DNA of 64,000 nt from an uncultured Eubacteriales bacterium (GCA_948443845.1 CAOJUE010000007.1:1-64000); one strand, 5' to 3'; shown: positions 36,416 through 45,195, counted from the stretch's first letter. Numbers and translations: made by a program. Notes: generated by a model not told the origin, from the letters alone.

Positions 36416-38032
36416 TTAAATTCTTCTCAAAATCTCTTCTTTTCCCAAAACCTGCATAATTTCATACAAATCTGGCGTTTGGCATCTGCCTGTCAATTTG
36501 ACACGAATCACAGTGCTAATGTCTCCTACATGACCTCTGTAGGCGTCTGGATTTGCTTTATACTCTTTTACTTCTCTGCTATATCCCAATTCTTCTGCTA
36601 AATCTTTCATTTTGTCAAACCAAGTTTGTTTGTCGTCTTTTGGGTCATAATATTTTTCAAAATACATTTTCACAATTTTGTCAATTTCGGCTGGGTCAGT
36701 TATTTTTTGATATTCGAAATGGGTATTTTCCTTGTCAAATTCATACATATAGGAAATCGCATTTTTCAAATCTGACCATTTAGCAATGTCTTTTCTTGGT
36801 TTGGCATTTCCGCGTTCGATACCTAACACTTTTAGCGAATATTCTTTGTTTTCTAATAATTGAAGCAACTCTTCATCATATTCTTTTGCCCAGTCATATG
36901 CTTCATCATACACTTCTTGCGCAGAATAGCGAGAAATAACGTTTTTGGCAACGTCAAGCATTTTGACTAAATCAAATAGTGCGCCAGCAACTCCCATTTT
37001 CTTTAAATCAAATGGAAATTCGTCCATTGGTTTGTCTGGATTTTGCTTTCTCCACATTTCAAAATTAGAATTGGCGATATTCATTAAATATTCTTTGACT
37101 GCTTCTTTTGGCACACCAATTTCTCGATAATAGCCTGCATTGGCTTCTGGGTCTTTTCGTTTGCTTAGTTTTCTTCGAGATTCGCCTTCCATTTTCATCA
37201 TGGGCGCAGTGTGAGCATATTTCGGCGATTTGAAACCTAACGTATAAAACAATTGCAAATGAAGTGGAACAGATGGAATCCACTCGTCTGAACGGTTTAC
37301 GAGATTGACACCCATTAAATGGTCATCGACTGCGTGGGCAAAGTGGAACGTTGGCAAACCGTCTGATTTAATAATGACGATATCTTGGTCATTTTCTGGT
37401 AAGTCAATGTTTCCTTTGATAGCATCTTTGTGTTTTATTTTTTTCTCTGGGTTTCCTGGAGACTTAAATCTTATGATATAAGGCTCTCCAGCTTTTATCT
37501 TATCAGCTGCCATGTCAATCGGCATATTTCTGCATTTGGTCCATTTTCCATAATAGCCTGTTCTTTCTTTGGCAGATTCTTGGTTGGTCCTGATTTGTTC
37601 TAAATCTTCTGAACTGCAAAAACATGGATAGGCTAGTCCTTTTTCGATTAGTGATTTGGCATAGGCTTGGTAGATTTCTGCTCTTTGGGATTGTTTGTAA
37701 GGACCATACTGACCTTCTTGCCAAATGGATTCGTCTGGTAATAAATCAAAATCTTTTAAATTTTGCATGATTTGTTCTGCTGCATTTTCGACTTCTCTTT
37801 TTTGGTCAGTATCTTCAATTCTGACAATATATTTTCCGCCTGTTTGTTTAGCAAGCTTTTGAGCAATCATCGCTTGCATGACTCCACCGATATGATTAAA
37901 ACCAGTTGGACTTGGCGCGTATCTTGTGACAAGGGCACCTTCGGATAAATCTCTTGTTTTATATTTTTCTTCGTAATAGGAAATTTCCTTTGCATTTGGA
38001 AAAATTAAATTGGCTAATTCGGTTGAATTCAT
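36416..38032 (-). CDS. gltX: Glutamyl-tRNA synthetase
   Basis: 538 residues, class I synthetase. The HIGH motif variant is APSPTGFNHIGG, followed by YIVRIEDTDQKREVENA, and the KMSKS variant is KLSKRKDP. The longer central part places it in the GluRS group found in many Clostridia. It charges tRNA-Glu and perhaps tRNA-Gln, with the amidotransferase elsewhere. ATG 38032 follows AAAGGAGAGAA. No in-frame CGG occurs despite the gene's length. Confidence 0.93.
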   Translation of the reverse strand: MNSTELANLIFPNAKEISYYEEKYKTRDLSEGALVTRYAPSPTGFNHIGGVMQAMIAQKLAKQTGGKYIVRIEDTDQKREVENAAEQIMQNLKDFDLLPDESIWQEGQYGPYKQSQRAEIYQAYAKSLIEKGLAYPCFCSSEDLEQIRTNQESAKERTGYYGKWTKCRNMPIDMAADKIKAGEPYIIRFKSPGNPEKKIKHKDAIKGNIDLPENDQDIVIIKSDGLPTFHFAHAVDDHLMGVNLVNRSDEWIPSVPLHLQLFYTLGFKSPKYAHTAPMMKMEGESRRKLSKRKDPEANAGYYREIGVPKEAVKEYLMNIANSNFEMWRKQNPDKPMDEFPFDLKKMGVAGALFDLVKMLDVAKNVISRYSAQEVYDEAYDWAKEYDEELLQLLENKEYSLKVLGIERGNAKPRKDIAKWSDLKNAISYMYEFDKENTHFEYQKITDPAEIDKIVKMYFEKYYDPKDDKQTWFDKMKDLAEELGYSREVKEYKANPDAYRGHVGDISTVIRVKLTGRCQTPDLYEIMQVLGKEEILRRI

Positions 38033-38061
38033 ATTTCTCTCCTTTTTCTTGATTATTTTCT

Positions 38062-38090
38062 AGTTTACCATTTTTTTGAGCATTTGTAAA
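38062..38090 (-). promoter_or_regulatory. Probable sigma-A promoter of gltX
   Basis: TTTACA (38085-38090), 17 bases, TAAACT (38062-38067), about 30 bases upstream of the start. No T-box leader is visible. Confidence 0.55.
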
Positions 38091-38110
38091 TATTTATCTT
38101 AAAAATACTC

Positions 38111-38138
38111 TTGATTTTTTTGAAATTCGTGATATAAT
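38111..38138 (+). promoter_or_regulatory. Probable sigma-A promoter of the small membrane gene
   Basis: TTGATT (38111-38116), 16 bases, TATAAT (38133-38138), before the AAAGGAGG ribosome site of the gene at 38170. Confidence 0.6.
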
Positions 38139-38169
38139 AGGTTAAGAAAATTAAAGGAGGAAATTTAAA

Positions 38170-38337
38170 ATGGTAAACTTACTTTTTTCAGTTGTTGTTA
38201 TTCTTGCTGGACTTCCTATGGTGATTAATCCAAAAAAAATAACAGAACGTGAAAATTCTAAAATCAAATCTGAAATGGGTGTTAGAATTTGTGGAATTAT
38301 CATTATTGCTTTAGGAATTGGTTGTTTCTTTATTTAG
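38170..38337 (+). CDS. Small two-helix membrane protein
   Basis: 55 residues: helix one VNLLFSVVVILAGLPMVI, a basic loop NPKKITERENSKIKSEMG, helix two VRICGIIIIALGIGCFFI. The strong ribosome site AAAGGAGGAAATTTAAA precedes ATG 38170, and a terminator follows. No family is assigned. Confidence 0.75.
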   Translation: MVNLLFSVVVILAGLPMVINPKKITERENSKIKSEMGVRICGIIIIALGIGCFFI

Positions 38338-38354
38338 GATAATTGGTTACATAG

Positions 38355-38386
38355 AAAAAACTCGAAATTTTCATTTCGAGTTTTTT
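38355..38386 (+). terminator. Terminator after the 55-residue membrane gene
   Basis: AAAAAACTCGAAA-TTTTCA-TTTCGAGTTTTTT, a strong stem with a T run. Confidence 0.88.
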
Positions 38387-38394
38387 GGCTAAAA

Positions 38395-38540
38395 TTATTT
38401 TTTTAGTTTTTTATCTATATATTTTTCTACTAACATAATTAATCTTGTAACTCTTTAAAGTTATTTTCTGCTGTATTCAAAGCTTGTTTTGCTTTTTCCA
38501 ATCGATAAAAAACATAATCTTTTTTTGTTTCATTATCCAT
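38395..38540 (-). pseudogene. Remnant of a HEPN-type partner of the MNT nucleotidyltransferase
   Basis: The frame starts at ATG 38540 inside the nucleotidyltransferase stop (AATGGATAATG) as MDNETKKDYVFYRLEKAKQALNTAEN-NFKELQD and stops after 33 residues. This matches only the first helix of HEPN toxins. In another frame, IMLVEKYIDKKLKK follows to 38395, resembling a HEPN C terminus. A large internal deletion is likely, which would leave the antitoxin-like gene without a working partner. Confidence 0.6.
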
Positions 38541-38883
38541 TTAACACAACACCATCCTTTTTCATATTCTTATAAAAAGGTATAAAATTGATTCTTGTAT
38601 TATATTTATCTACATTCTTCAAAATTGGTGATAAATGAATTGCAAAATTATACTCACATTCAATGTCGTAAGTAAAATCCCATATTTCATCTCTATATTT
38701 AGCAATCTCTTCCTCTTTCAAATCTGTCAAAATCATAATGTCAATATCTGACCCCTCGTTATAATCCCCTCTTGCATACGAACCATACATTATTACTTTT
38801 TTAACGTGGTCACCTAATATTTCATTTGCTCCTTTTACAAATTTGTCAATAACCTTATTGATATTTTCTGGAATATTTGGCAT
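38533..38883 (-). CDS. MNT-type nucleotidyltransferase (HEPN-system antitoxin-like)
   Basis: 116 residues with the minimal nucleotidyltransferase motif MYGSYARGDYNEGSDIDIMIL (GSxxRGxxxxxSDxD), then a short C-terminal helix pair. In MNT-HEPN modules this protein adds AMP to the HEPN ribonuclease and neutralises it. Start ATG 38883 (MPNIPEN) follows GAGGTGAAAG; the longer frame to 38916 covers the promoter. The downstream HEPN gene is truncated. Confidence 0.85.
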   Translation of the reverse strand: MPNIPENINKVIDKFVKGANEILGDHVKKVIMYGSYARGDYNEGSDIDIMILTDLKEEEIAKYRDEIWDFTYDIECEYNFAIHLSPILKNVDKYNTRINFIPFYKNMKKDGVVLNG

Positions 38884-38904
38884 TGCTTTCACCTCTCTTA
38901 TAAT

Positions 38905-38934
38905 ATTATAACACATTTGTTAAACAAATTTCAA
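38905..38934 (-). promoter_or_regulatory. Promoter with palindromic operator for the MNT-HEPN unit
   Basis: TTGAAA (38929-38934), 18 bases, TATAAT (38905-38910). The spacer holds ATTTGTT-A-AACAAAT (38915-38929), a perfect palindrome suited to autoregulation. Confidence 0.65.
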
Positions 38935-38977
38935 CTTTAATAAAAAATATTTTTCCCTTAATTAGTGGGTAACAAAT

Positions 38978-39013
38978 CAGCGATACCAAAACGTATAACG
39001 CTTGGTATCGCTG
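38978..39013 (-). terminator. Hairpin after the RNase J gene
   Basis: CAGCGATACCA...TGGTATCGCTG with an 11-bp stem and a 14-base loop, just past the stop at 39021; no strong T run. Confidence 0.6.
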
Positions 39014-39020
39014 TATTTTC

Positions 39021-40871
39021 TTACACCTCCATAATAATCGGCAAAATCATCGGATTTCTCTTTGTCGTCTTATAAATATACTCTCTCAAAGAATCTCGAA
39101 TTGAACTTTTGATGGTTGTCCAATCCGTAATATTATTCTTCACACATTTGCTAATTTCCTTCTTTATTACAACTTTCACGTCATCCATTAAATTCTCGGA
39201 TTCACGCACATATACAAATCCTCTTGAAATAATGTCTGGTCCTGCAACCACTTCGCCTGTAGAGGAATCCATGGTAAGAACCACAATAATCAATCCATCT
39301 TGGGACAAATGTTGTCTGTCTCTTAAAACAATATTTCCAACATCTCCAACGCCTAAGCCATCGACCATAACTTTGCCAAATGGTACCGTGCCACTCAATC
39401 TTGCATGATTTTCGTCCATTTCCATCACACGTCCATTGGTCATCAAAAAGATATTTTTTGGGTCAACTCCCATTAATTTGGCAGTTTCGCTGTGTGCTCT
39501 TAGATGCCTGTATTCGCCATGAACGGGTATAAAAAATTTAGGACGAACTAAAGCAAGCATTAGTTTCTGCTCTTCTTGGCAAGCATGTCCTGATACATGA
39601 ATATCTGCCAAAGAACTATACACGACTTCTGCTCCAATTTTCATCAAATCATCAATGACTTTAGCAACAAATTTTTCATTGCCTGGAATTGGTGTCGCCG
39701 AAATAATCACCAAATCATTTGACGTAATATGCACTTTTCGATGTTCTCCAGTTGCCATTCTCGTAAGCGCTGACATTGGCTCACCTTGGCTTCCTGTTGT
39801 GATAATCACTAGTTGCTCATCAGTGTAATTGTTAATCATATCAATATCGATAAACACATTTTTAGGAACGTCAATATAGCCTAGTTCCATCGCTGTTTCA
39901 ATCATATTGACCATACTTCGACCAGAAACCGCAATTTTTCGGTTATTCGCAACTGCGCTATCCACAATTTGTTGAATACGATACACATTGGACGCAAAGG
40001 TTGCAACCACAATTCTCTTAGTACAATTGATAAATAATTTATCAAACACTTCTCCAACTGTACGTTCTGACATTGTGTAACCTTTTCTTTCGGCATTGGT
40101 ACTATCTGACATAAGCGCCAAAACACCTTTGTTTCCTAATTCTGCTAAACGTCCAAAATCCATGGTATCGTCATTGATTGGTGTATAATCGATTTTGAAA
40201 TCTCCTGTATGAACAATCACTCCAACTGGTGTATGAATCGCCAAAGCAACTGCATCTGGAATGCTGTGACAGCTTTTGATAAATTCGACTTTAAATTTTC
40301 CCAAACTAATTTTGTCCCCTTGTTTTACAGTGTGCATTTTGGTTTGTTTGGTTAGACGATGTTCTTCTAATTTATTGTTAATTAGACCAACCGTCAATTT
40401 CGTCGCATAAATTGGAATATTCAATTCTTTTAATAAATAAGGAATTGAGCCAATATGGTCTTCATGACCGTGGGTAATAACAAGACCTCTGATTCTATCT
40501 TTATTTTTCACCAAATACGTAAAATCTGGTATAACCAAATCCACACCCAGCATGTCATCATCAGGAAAATAAACGCCACAATCTACGATAATCATATCAT
40601 TTTCATATTCAAAAACCGTGATATTTTTTCCAACTTCTTGAAGTCCACCTAAAGGAATAATTTTTAATTTTGGCTTTTTAAACCCAACTTCTTCTTTCGG
40701 CTTTGCTTGCGTTGGTCGTTTATTTGCCTTAATCATTGGCTTTTTCTCTCTTTTGTCTTCTTTTTTCACTACCAAATTCGTTTCTTTTCTTTCATTTCTT
40801 CTCATATTGGTATGTGAAACAGGTCGATTTTCTCGCCTATTTTTCACAAATTCTTCTTTTTTTCTTTCCAT
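39021..40871 (-). CDS. rnj: Ribonuclease J
   Basis: 616 residues; a Lys/Arg-rich N-terminal extension of about 65 residues precedes the metallo-beta-lactamase/beta-CASP core. The core has IVDCGVYFPDDDMLGVD, THGHEDHIGSIPY (zinc site), HTGDFKIDYTP, SDSTNAE, GSQGEPMSAL and HVSGHACQEEQKLM. It does 5'-3' exonuclease and endonuclease work in mRNA turnover and rRNA maturation. The basic extension is longer than usual and probably aids RNA binding. ATG 40871 follows AAAGGAGAGAAAA. Confidence 0.94.
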   Translation of the reverse strand: MERKKEEFVKNRRENRPVSHTNMRRNERKETNLVVKKEDKREKKPMIKANKRPTQAKPKEEVGFKKPKLKIIPLGGLQEVGKNITVFEYENDMIIVDCGVYFPDDDMLGVDLVIPDFTYLVKNKDRIRGLVITHGHEDHIGSIPYLLKELNIPIYATKLTVGLINNKLEEHRLTKQTKMHTVKQGDKISLGKFKVEFIKSCHSIPDAVALAIHTPVGVIVHTGDFKIDYTPINDDTMDFGRLAELGNKGVLALMSDSTNAERKGYTMSERTVGEVFDKLFINCTKRIVVATFASNVYRIQQIVDSAVANNRKIAVSGRSMVNMIETAMELGYIDVPKNVFIDIDMINNYTDEQLVIITTGSQGEPMSALTRMATGEHRKVHITSNDLVIISATPIPGNEKFVAKVIDDLMKIGAEVVYSSLADIHVSGHACQEEQKLMLALVRPKFFIPVHGEYRHLRAHSETAKLMGVDPKNIFLMTNGRVMEMDENHARLSGTVPFGKVMVDGLGVGDVGNIVLRDRQHLSQDGLIIVVLTMDSSTGEVVAGPDIISRGFVYVRESENLMDDVKVVIKKEISKCVKNNITDWTTIKSSIRDSLREYIYKTTKRNPMILPIIMEV

Positions 40872-41309
40872 TTTTCTCTCCTTTTCTTCCGTATCAATTT
40901 TTTAATACATTTTTAATTTATAAAAAATTCTCTTTCCTTTCTGCCGTTCTTTATCCAATTTAAAATTATTGGGGTTCTATTTTCCCAAAAATAAAAACAT
41001 TAATTTTAAGTTAAGCATTTTTTTCTTTTCTTAACTTTCCCATTTTTCATTATATCATTAATTTTTCGCAGGCTTTAAGATGGTTTCTGCATCAAATCAG
41101 CCATTTTTTCCGAACACATTTTTATTTTTATATAAATCTCATTTTTGTATCAATAAAATTGATAACTGATGCTTTTTATTATATTACAGTTTCTAAAAAA
41201 AGTCAATAAAATTTTCAGATTACTTTACAGAAAAAATAAAAAATAAGAATAAAAAAATCAATTTTTCTACCCTTATTTTCAAGCCATTGAAAAAGTAATT
41301 ACTCTATCA
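40872..41309. other. Long AT-rich leader/intergenic region upstream of RNase J
   Basis: 438 bases without a gene. It holds a promoter for RNase J (41178-41206), giving an untranslated leader of about 300 bases with several A/T-rich inverted repeats. Long leaders are plausible for autoregulated RNases, but I recognise no known motif. Confidence 0.5.
41178..41206 (-). promoter_or_regulatory. Sigma-A-like promoter of RNase J
   Basis: TTGACT (41201-41206), 17 bases, TATAAT (41178-41183). Confidence 0.7.
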
Positions 41310-42287
41310 TTATTTTATCTCCACATCTCTATAATAATGTTTCACAATCTCCTCATACGTCCTCCCCTGTTTTGCCAAACTATCGGCTCCTGTTTGGCTT
41401 AAGCCAACTCCATGTCCATACCCTGTAACCGTAAATTTTACCCAATCTCCATTCATTTCAAAACCAAATTTGGCAGATTTCAACCCAAAAATCGCTCTTG
41501 CTTCCACACCAGAAAGACTGACATTTCCAATTTTCATTGTCTTCACTCTTCCACTTTCTGTCAAATCGAGAATTTGAATACAATTGACCTCCTCAAAATT
41601 AATCTGAAAATTCGAATATTTCTCCAACATTTTCTGAATCAATTCATCTTTTGAAACTTGTATTTCTGAGCTATAACCTGTATAATTTTCCTCACCAGAC
41701 GTTGCTACTACCTGCAAATACGGATAACTTCCACCCCACACATTCACTGGCAATTCGGTAATTCCACCACTATTGCTATGAAAAAAGGCATTAATTGGCT
41801 GTCCTTGATAAGAAACATAACGTCCACTTGTTGAATCTACTGCATTGACAATTTTGTTCCAGTACTCCTCTCTTTTTTCCTCTTCCCATCTTGCCAATCG
41901 GCTTTCCTTGGAAATCCATGCTTGACAACAAAGCGAACTGTCGCAAATATCAGCATTTTCATGCTTGCTTCCATTTACAATTTTATAAATTGTATACGTT
42001 CTTGCCACAACCGCTTGTGCACGCAAAGCCTCTAATTCATAACTAGCCGGCATTTCGGCAGAAACAACGCCATATAAATATGGATCAAATTCAATTTCTT
42101 CGACTTGATTGGTGTCTTTGTGAAGCAGTCGTATAATGCTTAAATCGCCATAATTGGCTTTTTCGAACGTTCCTTTCGTTTCTTCAGTCGAAACCTCTTG
42201 CGTTTCTTGAAATTGATTGGTAAAAACAATTGGCATCGTGAATATTAAAATAATGACAAATATACCATATAATATTATTTTTTTCAA
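41310..42287 (-). CDS. spoIID: Stage II sporulation protein D
   Basis: Lytic transglycosylase of the engulfment complex. About 325 residues: an N-terminal membrane helix (IILYGIFVIILIFTMPIVF), LYGVVSAEMPASYELEALRAQAVVARTYTIY (catalytic Glu), NAFFHSNSGG, and the C-terminal FTVTGYGHGVGLSQTGADSLAKQGRTYEEIVKHYY. I take TTG 42287 behind AAGAGG as start; the ATG at 42329 lies in a palindromic repeat. It is just downstream of sigF. Confidence 0.92.
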   Translation of the reverse strand: MKKIILYGIFVIILIFTMPIVFTNQFQETQEVSTEETKGTFEKANYGDLSIIRLLHKDTNQVEEIEFDPYLYGVVSAEMPASYELEALRAQAVVARTYTIYKIVNGSKHENADICDSSLCCQAWISKESRLARWEEEKREEYWNKIVNAVDSTSGRYVSYQGQPINAFFHSNSGGITELPVNVWGGSYPYLQVVATSGEENYTGYSSEIQVSKDELIQKMLEKYSNFQINFEEVNCIQILDLTESGRVKTMKIGNVSLSGVEARAIFGLKSAKFGFEMNGDWVKFTVTGYGHGVGLSQTGADSLAKQGRTYEEIVKHYYRDVEIK

Positions 42288-42312
42288 ATAATCGCCTCTT
42301 TTCAAATTTATA

Positions 42313-42340
42313 AGGGCAGGTGTGGGCATCTGCCCCTACG
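42313..42340. repeat. GGGCAG...CTGCCC palindrome between sigF and spoIID
   Basis: GGGCAGGTGTGGGCATCTGCCCCTACG, related to the elements at 26943, 31548 and 57148 (shared GGGGC core and CCTACG/CCACACG flank). Confidence 0.55.
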
Positions 42341-43058
42341 TTTTGGGAATTGTTTCTGCGCGCATTAATTCTTCTTTTAAATGGTTCAAGGCTCGTCTTT
42401 CGATTCTTGAAACCTGCACTTGCGAAATTCCCATGATGCTTGCTACTTGGGTTTGCGTTTTTTCCTGAAAATAACGCAAATTGATAATTTCTCGATCTCT
42501 TATTTTCAAATGCTCCATCAAACCAGAAATCAAAATTCGATCAATCACTTGTTCTTCATCATCATCTGCCATAATCTTTTCTTGTATCTGACAATTTCCA
42601 TCTTCATATATGTACTGATTAATCGATTCAACCTTTCTACCTGCTTCCATTGCCATACAGACATCTTCTTCTGTAACATGAAGCATATGCGCGATTTGCG
42701 TTAATTTCAAATGTTCTCCATATAATTTCTTCAAATTTTTAATTTTATTTCCTAATTCTTTAATATTTCTACTAATTTTAATCATGCCGTCATCTCTTAG
42801 AAATTTCTTGATTTCCCCAAAAATATACTGTACTGCATACGTTGAGAGTTCCACATGATAAGCAAAATCAAATCGTCTTACTGCCTTAATAAAGCCAATG
42901 CACGCGATTTGATACAAATCTTCTGGCTCCATTTCTCGATACCAAAATCTTCGCACAACGCTCCAAATCAGTCCATTATTTTCCTGTATTAATTTCTCCA
43001 AGGCTTCCTCATCTCCCGATTGAGATTTCAAAATAAGAGTTTTATCCATCTCATACAT
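42336..43058 (-). CDS. sigF: Forespore sigma factor F
   Basis: 240 residues: region 2 (DLYQIACIGFIKAVRRFDF...ELSTYAVQYIFGEIKKFLRDDG), region 3 (ELGNKIKNLKKLYGEHLKLTQIAHML) and region 4 (REIINLRYFQEKTQTQVASIMGISQVQVSRIERRAL) of the sporulation SigF/SigG group. Its place after spoIIAB identifies SigF. Its regulon includes early forespore genes. ATG 43058 follows AAGGAGGAATAC. Confidence 0.94.
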   Translation of the reverse strand: MYEMDKTLILKSQSGDEEALEKLIQENNGLIWSVVRRFWYREMEPEDLYQIACIGFIKAVRRFDFAYHVELSTYAVQYIFGEIKKFLRDDGMIKISRNIKELGNKIKNLKKLYGEHLKLTQIAHMLHVTEEDVCMAMEAGRKVESINQYIYEDGNCQIQEKIMADDDEEQVIDRILISGLMEHLKIRDREIINLRYFQEKTQTQVASIMGISQVQVSRIERRALNHLKEELMRAETIPKT

Positions 43059-43073
43059 GTATTCCTCCTTAAA

Positions 43074-43520
43074 TTAATATGTAGTCGTTTCTTTTTTGAT
43101 TTTTTTAGTCATCACAATTTTAGTTCCAAGCCCTACAATGGATTCTACGGATAAATCATCCATAAAATTTTCCATAATCGTAAATCCCATACCAGAACGC
43201 TCTAAATTTCCTTTTGTAGTATATAAAGGTTCGCGCGCTTCTTCAATATTTTCAATCCCCGCGCCATTATCGGAAACTTCAATTTCGATTTCTCCTTCAT
43301 ACAATCTTGCCTTTACTTTGACAATTCCTTCTGTGCTAGCATATCCATGTATAATCGAATTTGTAACTGCCTCTGAAACAGCAGTTTTGATATCGGCAAT
43401 TTCCTCAATCGTAGGGTCCAACTGCGATGCAAACGCTGCCACACTAATTCTTGCAAATGCCTCATTGGCTGATTTGCTTAAAAATTCAATTTTCATTTCA
43501 TTTTTGACTTGTTTTTCCAT
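43074..43520 (-). CDS. spoIIAB: Anti-sigma F factor/kinase SpoIIAB
   Basis: 148 residues of the HATPase_c anti-sigma kinase type: [13 protein letters not shown] (N box), [17 protein letters not shown] (G1), and [14 protein letters not shown] (G2). It holds SigF inactive and phosphorylates SpoIIAA. It is eight bases downstream of spoIIAA with a TAGGAGGAG site. Confidence 0.94.
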   Translation of the reverse strand: MEKQVKNEMKIEFLSKSANEAFARISVAAFASQLDPTIEEIADIKTAVSEAVTNSIIHGYASTEGIVKVKARLYEGEIEIEVSDNGAGIENIEEAREPLYTTKGNLERSGMGFTIMENFMDDLSVESIVGLGTKIVMTKKIKKETTTY

Positions 43521-43528
43521 AACTCCTC

Positions 43529-43867
43529 CTAACTAATTTTTTCTTTTTCCAATGAATCAATCACCGGAATCATTTTCAAAATTCCTGACATTTCAAACAC
43601 TCTTCTCAAATTATCTTTCACATTCATCATTTCCAATTTTCCGCCAAAACCATTCACTGTTTTATACCTGCCAATTACGAGTCCAATTCCGGCGCTATCC
43701 ATAAATACAACGCGATTAAAATCAAATACCACTCTCTTAGGCATGAATCTTTGAATTTCATAATCCGCCCTCCTTCTAATAATTTCACACGCATGGTGAT
43801 CGAGTTCTTCTGTAATTTCAAAAACGAGTAATCTGTCTTCCATAAAATGTTTTACATTCAATTTCAT
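43529..43867 (-). CDS. spoIIAA: Anti-anti-sigma F factor SpoIIAA
   Basis: 112-residue STAS domain. The phosphorylatable serine is in [17 protein letters not shown]. Unphosphorylated, it releases SigF from SpoIIAB. It is the first gene of the spoIIA operon; ATG 43867 follows AAAGGAGGAATGA. I could not identify a convincing SigH promoter in the 220 bases upstream. Confidence 0.94.
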   Translation of the reverse strand: MKLNVKHFMEDRLLVFEITEELDHHACEIIRRRADYEIQRFMPKRVVFDFNRVVFMDSAGIGLVIGRYKTVNGFGGKLEMMNVKDNLRRVFEMSGILKMIPVIDSLEKEKIS

Positions 43868-44074
43868 TCCTCCTTTATTTTCTATTTTCTAGAAATATTT
43901 CTAATATTTCGTAGAAAATAGTTATGCAAATGTTATAAAATCTTAATTGCTTTGCTATTTAGATTTTATTCATTTGTCTTTTGTTAGTTTAATATTCAAT
44001 ACTTGTCCTTGTTTTTCCTTCGGAGAATTTTGGGAAGTTTTGACGAAACGAGGGAAGATTTCGACAAAAAATGC

Positions 44075-44108
44075 AAACAGGAAAAGCCTATCAAGACTTT
44101 TCCTGTTT
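44075..44108 (-). terminator. Terminator overlapping the end of the first paired small gene
   Basis: AAACAGGAAAAG...CTTTTCCTGTTT. The stem includes the last codons of the gene ending at 44091. Confidence 0.75.
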
Positions 44109-44501
44109 CATTATTTGATTTATTTCGTCCATAATTTCTTGGACTTCTTTTCGCCGTTCTGGTGACATATGAGAATTATTCGTAAACACTGTCCCTTTCT
44201 CGACAATTCGTTTTCCTGTGTTAATCATTATATATGTCATCATATTAAACATATTTTCATCATATTTCGTAAAGCATTGTTTATCTCTATCTTTCTTCAT
44301 ATACTTAAAGGCATAATATTCTGATAGAATTTCCACAAATGCTTGACTATACTTTTTAAAATAGTACCATTCCGAAATCACTGATATTAATATGATAACA
44401 AAAAATATACACAAAAACTTCTTGGGCGGGATAATGCCACATATCGTCATGGCAGTAGCTATCCCTAAAATTATCGCTTCAACTCTCCGTACTCTCTTCA
44501 T
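44091..44501 (-). CDS. Small membrane protein of unknown function, pair member A
   Basis: 136 residues: two N-terminal membrane helices (VEAIILGIATAMTICGI; FLCIFFVIILISVISEWY), then a charged cytoplasmic tail with YFKKYSQAFVEILSEYYAF and MSPERRKEVQEIMDEINQIM. It is related to the gene at 44688 in layout, tail motif, promoter and leader. The ERRK stretch uses an in-frame CGG (44154-44156) as arginine; shifting there would give unrelated sequence and an early stop. It is therefore one of only two exceptions to the CGG pattern. Confidence 0.72.
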   Translation of the reverse strand: MKRVRRVEAIILGIATAMTICGIIPPKKFLCIFFVIILISVISEWYYFKKYSQAFVEILSEYYAFKYMKKDRDKQCFTKYDENMFNMMTYIMINTGKRIVEKGTVFTNNSHMSPERRKEVQEIMDEINQIMKQEKS

Positions 44502-44533
44502 CTTTTTACCTCCTAAAATTTTAGAATTCTTTT

Positions 44534-44549
44534 AACTCCAAACGGAGTT
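44534..44549 (-). promoter_or_regulatory. Leader hairpin of pair member A
   Basis: AACTCC-GTTT-GGAGTT between promoter and ribosome site; the equivalent hairpin before member B has different bases but keeps pairing. Confidence 0.6.
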
Positions 44550-44569
44550 GCCAACAGTTTCTTAATTAT

Positions 44570-44598
44570 AGCATATCATGTTTTATGTAAAATGTCAA
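44570..44598 (-). promoter_or_regulatory. Sigma-A promoter of pair member A
   Basis: TTGACA (44593-44598), 17 bases, TATGCT (44570-44575). Confidence 0.75.
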
Positions 44599-44649
44599 GT
44601 AATACTTGACATTTTATCTATTTCTTATAAAATTCCGCAAAAATACAAA

Positions 44650-44680
44650 ATGGGAAAAACTTATTTCAAGTTTTCCCCAT
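44650..44680 (-). terminator. Terminator of pair member B
   Basis: GGGGAAAACTT-GAAAT-AAGTTTTTCCC with T-rich sequence following on the minus strand. Confidence 0.7.
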
Positions 44681-44687
44681 TAAACTT

Positions 44688-45128
44688 CTACGGTGCCATA
44701 TTGTTCATTAATTCTCTTGTTTTATCCATCATGCCCAATAATTCTTTTCTTCTTCTCTTAGTCATTGGTATCTTCGCAAGCCAACCAGCTCCAGCCACAA
44801 GAAAATCATTTCCAAACTTCTCAATATCCGCCGAATATTCATCAGCTTTTTCCTTATTATACGGAAAATAAGCTTGATAACGCTTCTTGTGCACTTCTTG
44901 TAAATAGTCAAAATAGTCTTTGCCTATTCTATATTGCTTAAGAAACTTAATTTGAGCAATGATTGTAATAATCAAAACAAATCCCCAAATCGCAACTGCT
45001 AAGAGCACACAAATTCCACTCAAAGAAAAAAACGCTATTTCCCCTTGCAAAATCAAGATGAATCCACTCAGCACATTAATTACCAAAAATGCAGCTACAC
45101 TTTTCCGTAAAACTTCTTTTCTATTCAT
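44688..45128 (-). CDS. Small membrane protein of unknown function, pair member B
   Basis: 146 residues: two membrane helices (AAFLVINVLSGFILILQ; CVLLAVAIWGFVLIITII), then a charged tail (FLKQYRIGKDYFDYLQEVHKKRYQAYF...MTKRRRKELLGMMDKTRELM). Codon 8 is CGG (45105-45107), read as arginine in LRKSVAAFLV; a shift there would stop almost at once. It shares promoter spacing, leader hairpin and the exact TTTTAGGAGGTAAAA ribosome site with member A, so the pair arose by duplication. Confidence 0.72.
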   Translation of the reverse strand: MNRKEVLRKSVAAFLVINVLSGFILILQGEIAFFSLSGICVLLAVAIWGFVLIITIIAQIKFLKQYRIGKDYFDYLQEVHKKRYQAYFPYNKEKADEYSADIEKFGNDFLVAGAGWLAKIPMTKRRRKELLGMMDKTRELMNNMAP

Positions 45129-45159
45129 ATTTTACCTCCTAAAATTTTAGAATTCTTTT

Positions 45160-45175
45160 AACTTCAAATGAAGTT
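45160..45175 (-). promoter_or_regulatory. Leader hairpin of pair member B
   Basis: AACTTC-ATTT-GAAGTT, the covarying counterpart of the hairpin at 44534. Confidence 0.6.
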
Positions 45176-45195
45176 TCCTATTGTTTCTTAATAAT

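Noticed and set aside
38033..38110. T-box leader upstream of gltX
   Set aside because: The promoter lies too close to the start, and no T-box core or specifier stem is visible.
42288..42329. Upstream ATG start for spoIID
   Set aside because: That part is a dispersed palindrome without a ribosome site; TTG 42287 follows AAGAGG and begins the signal anchor.
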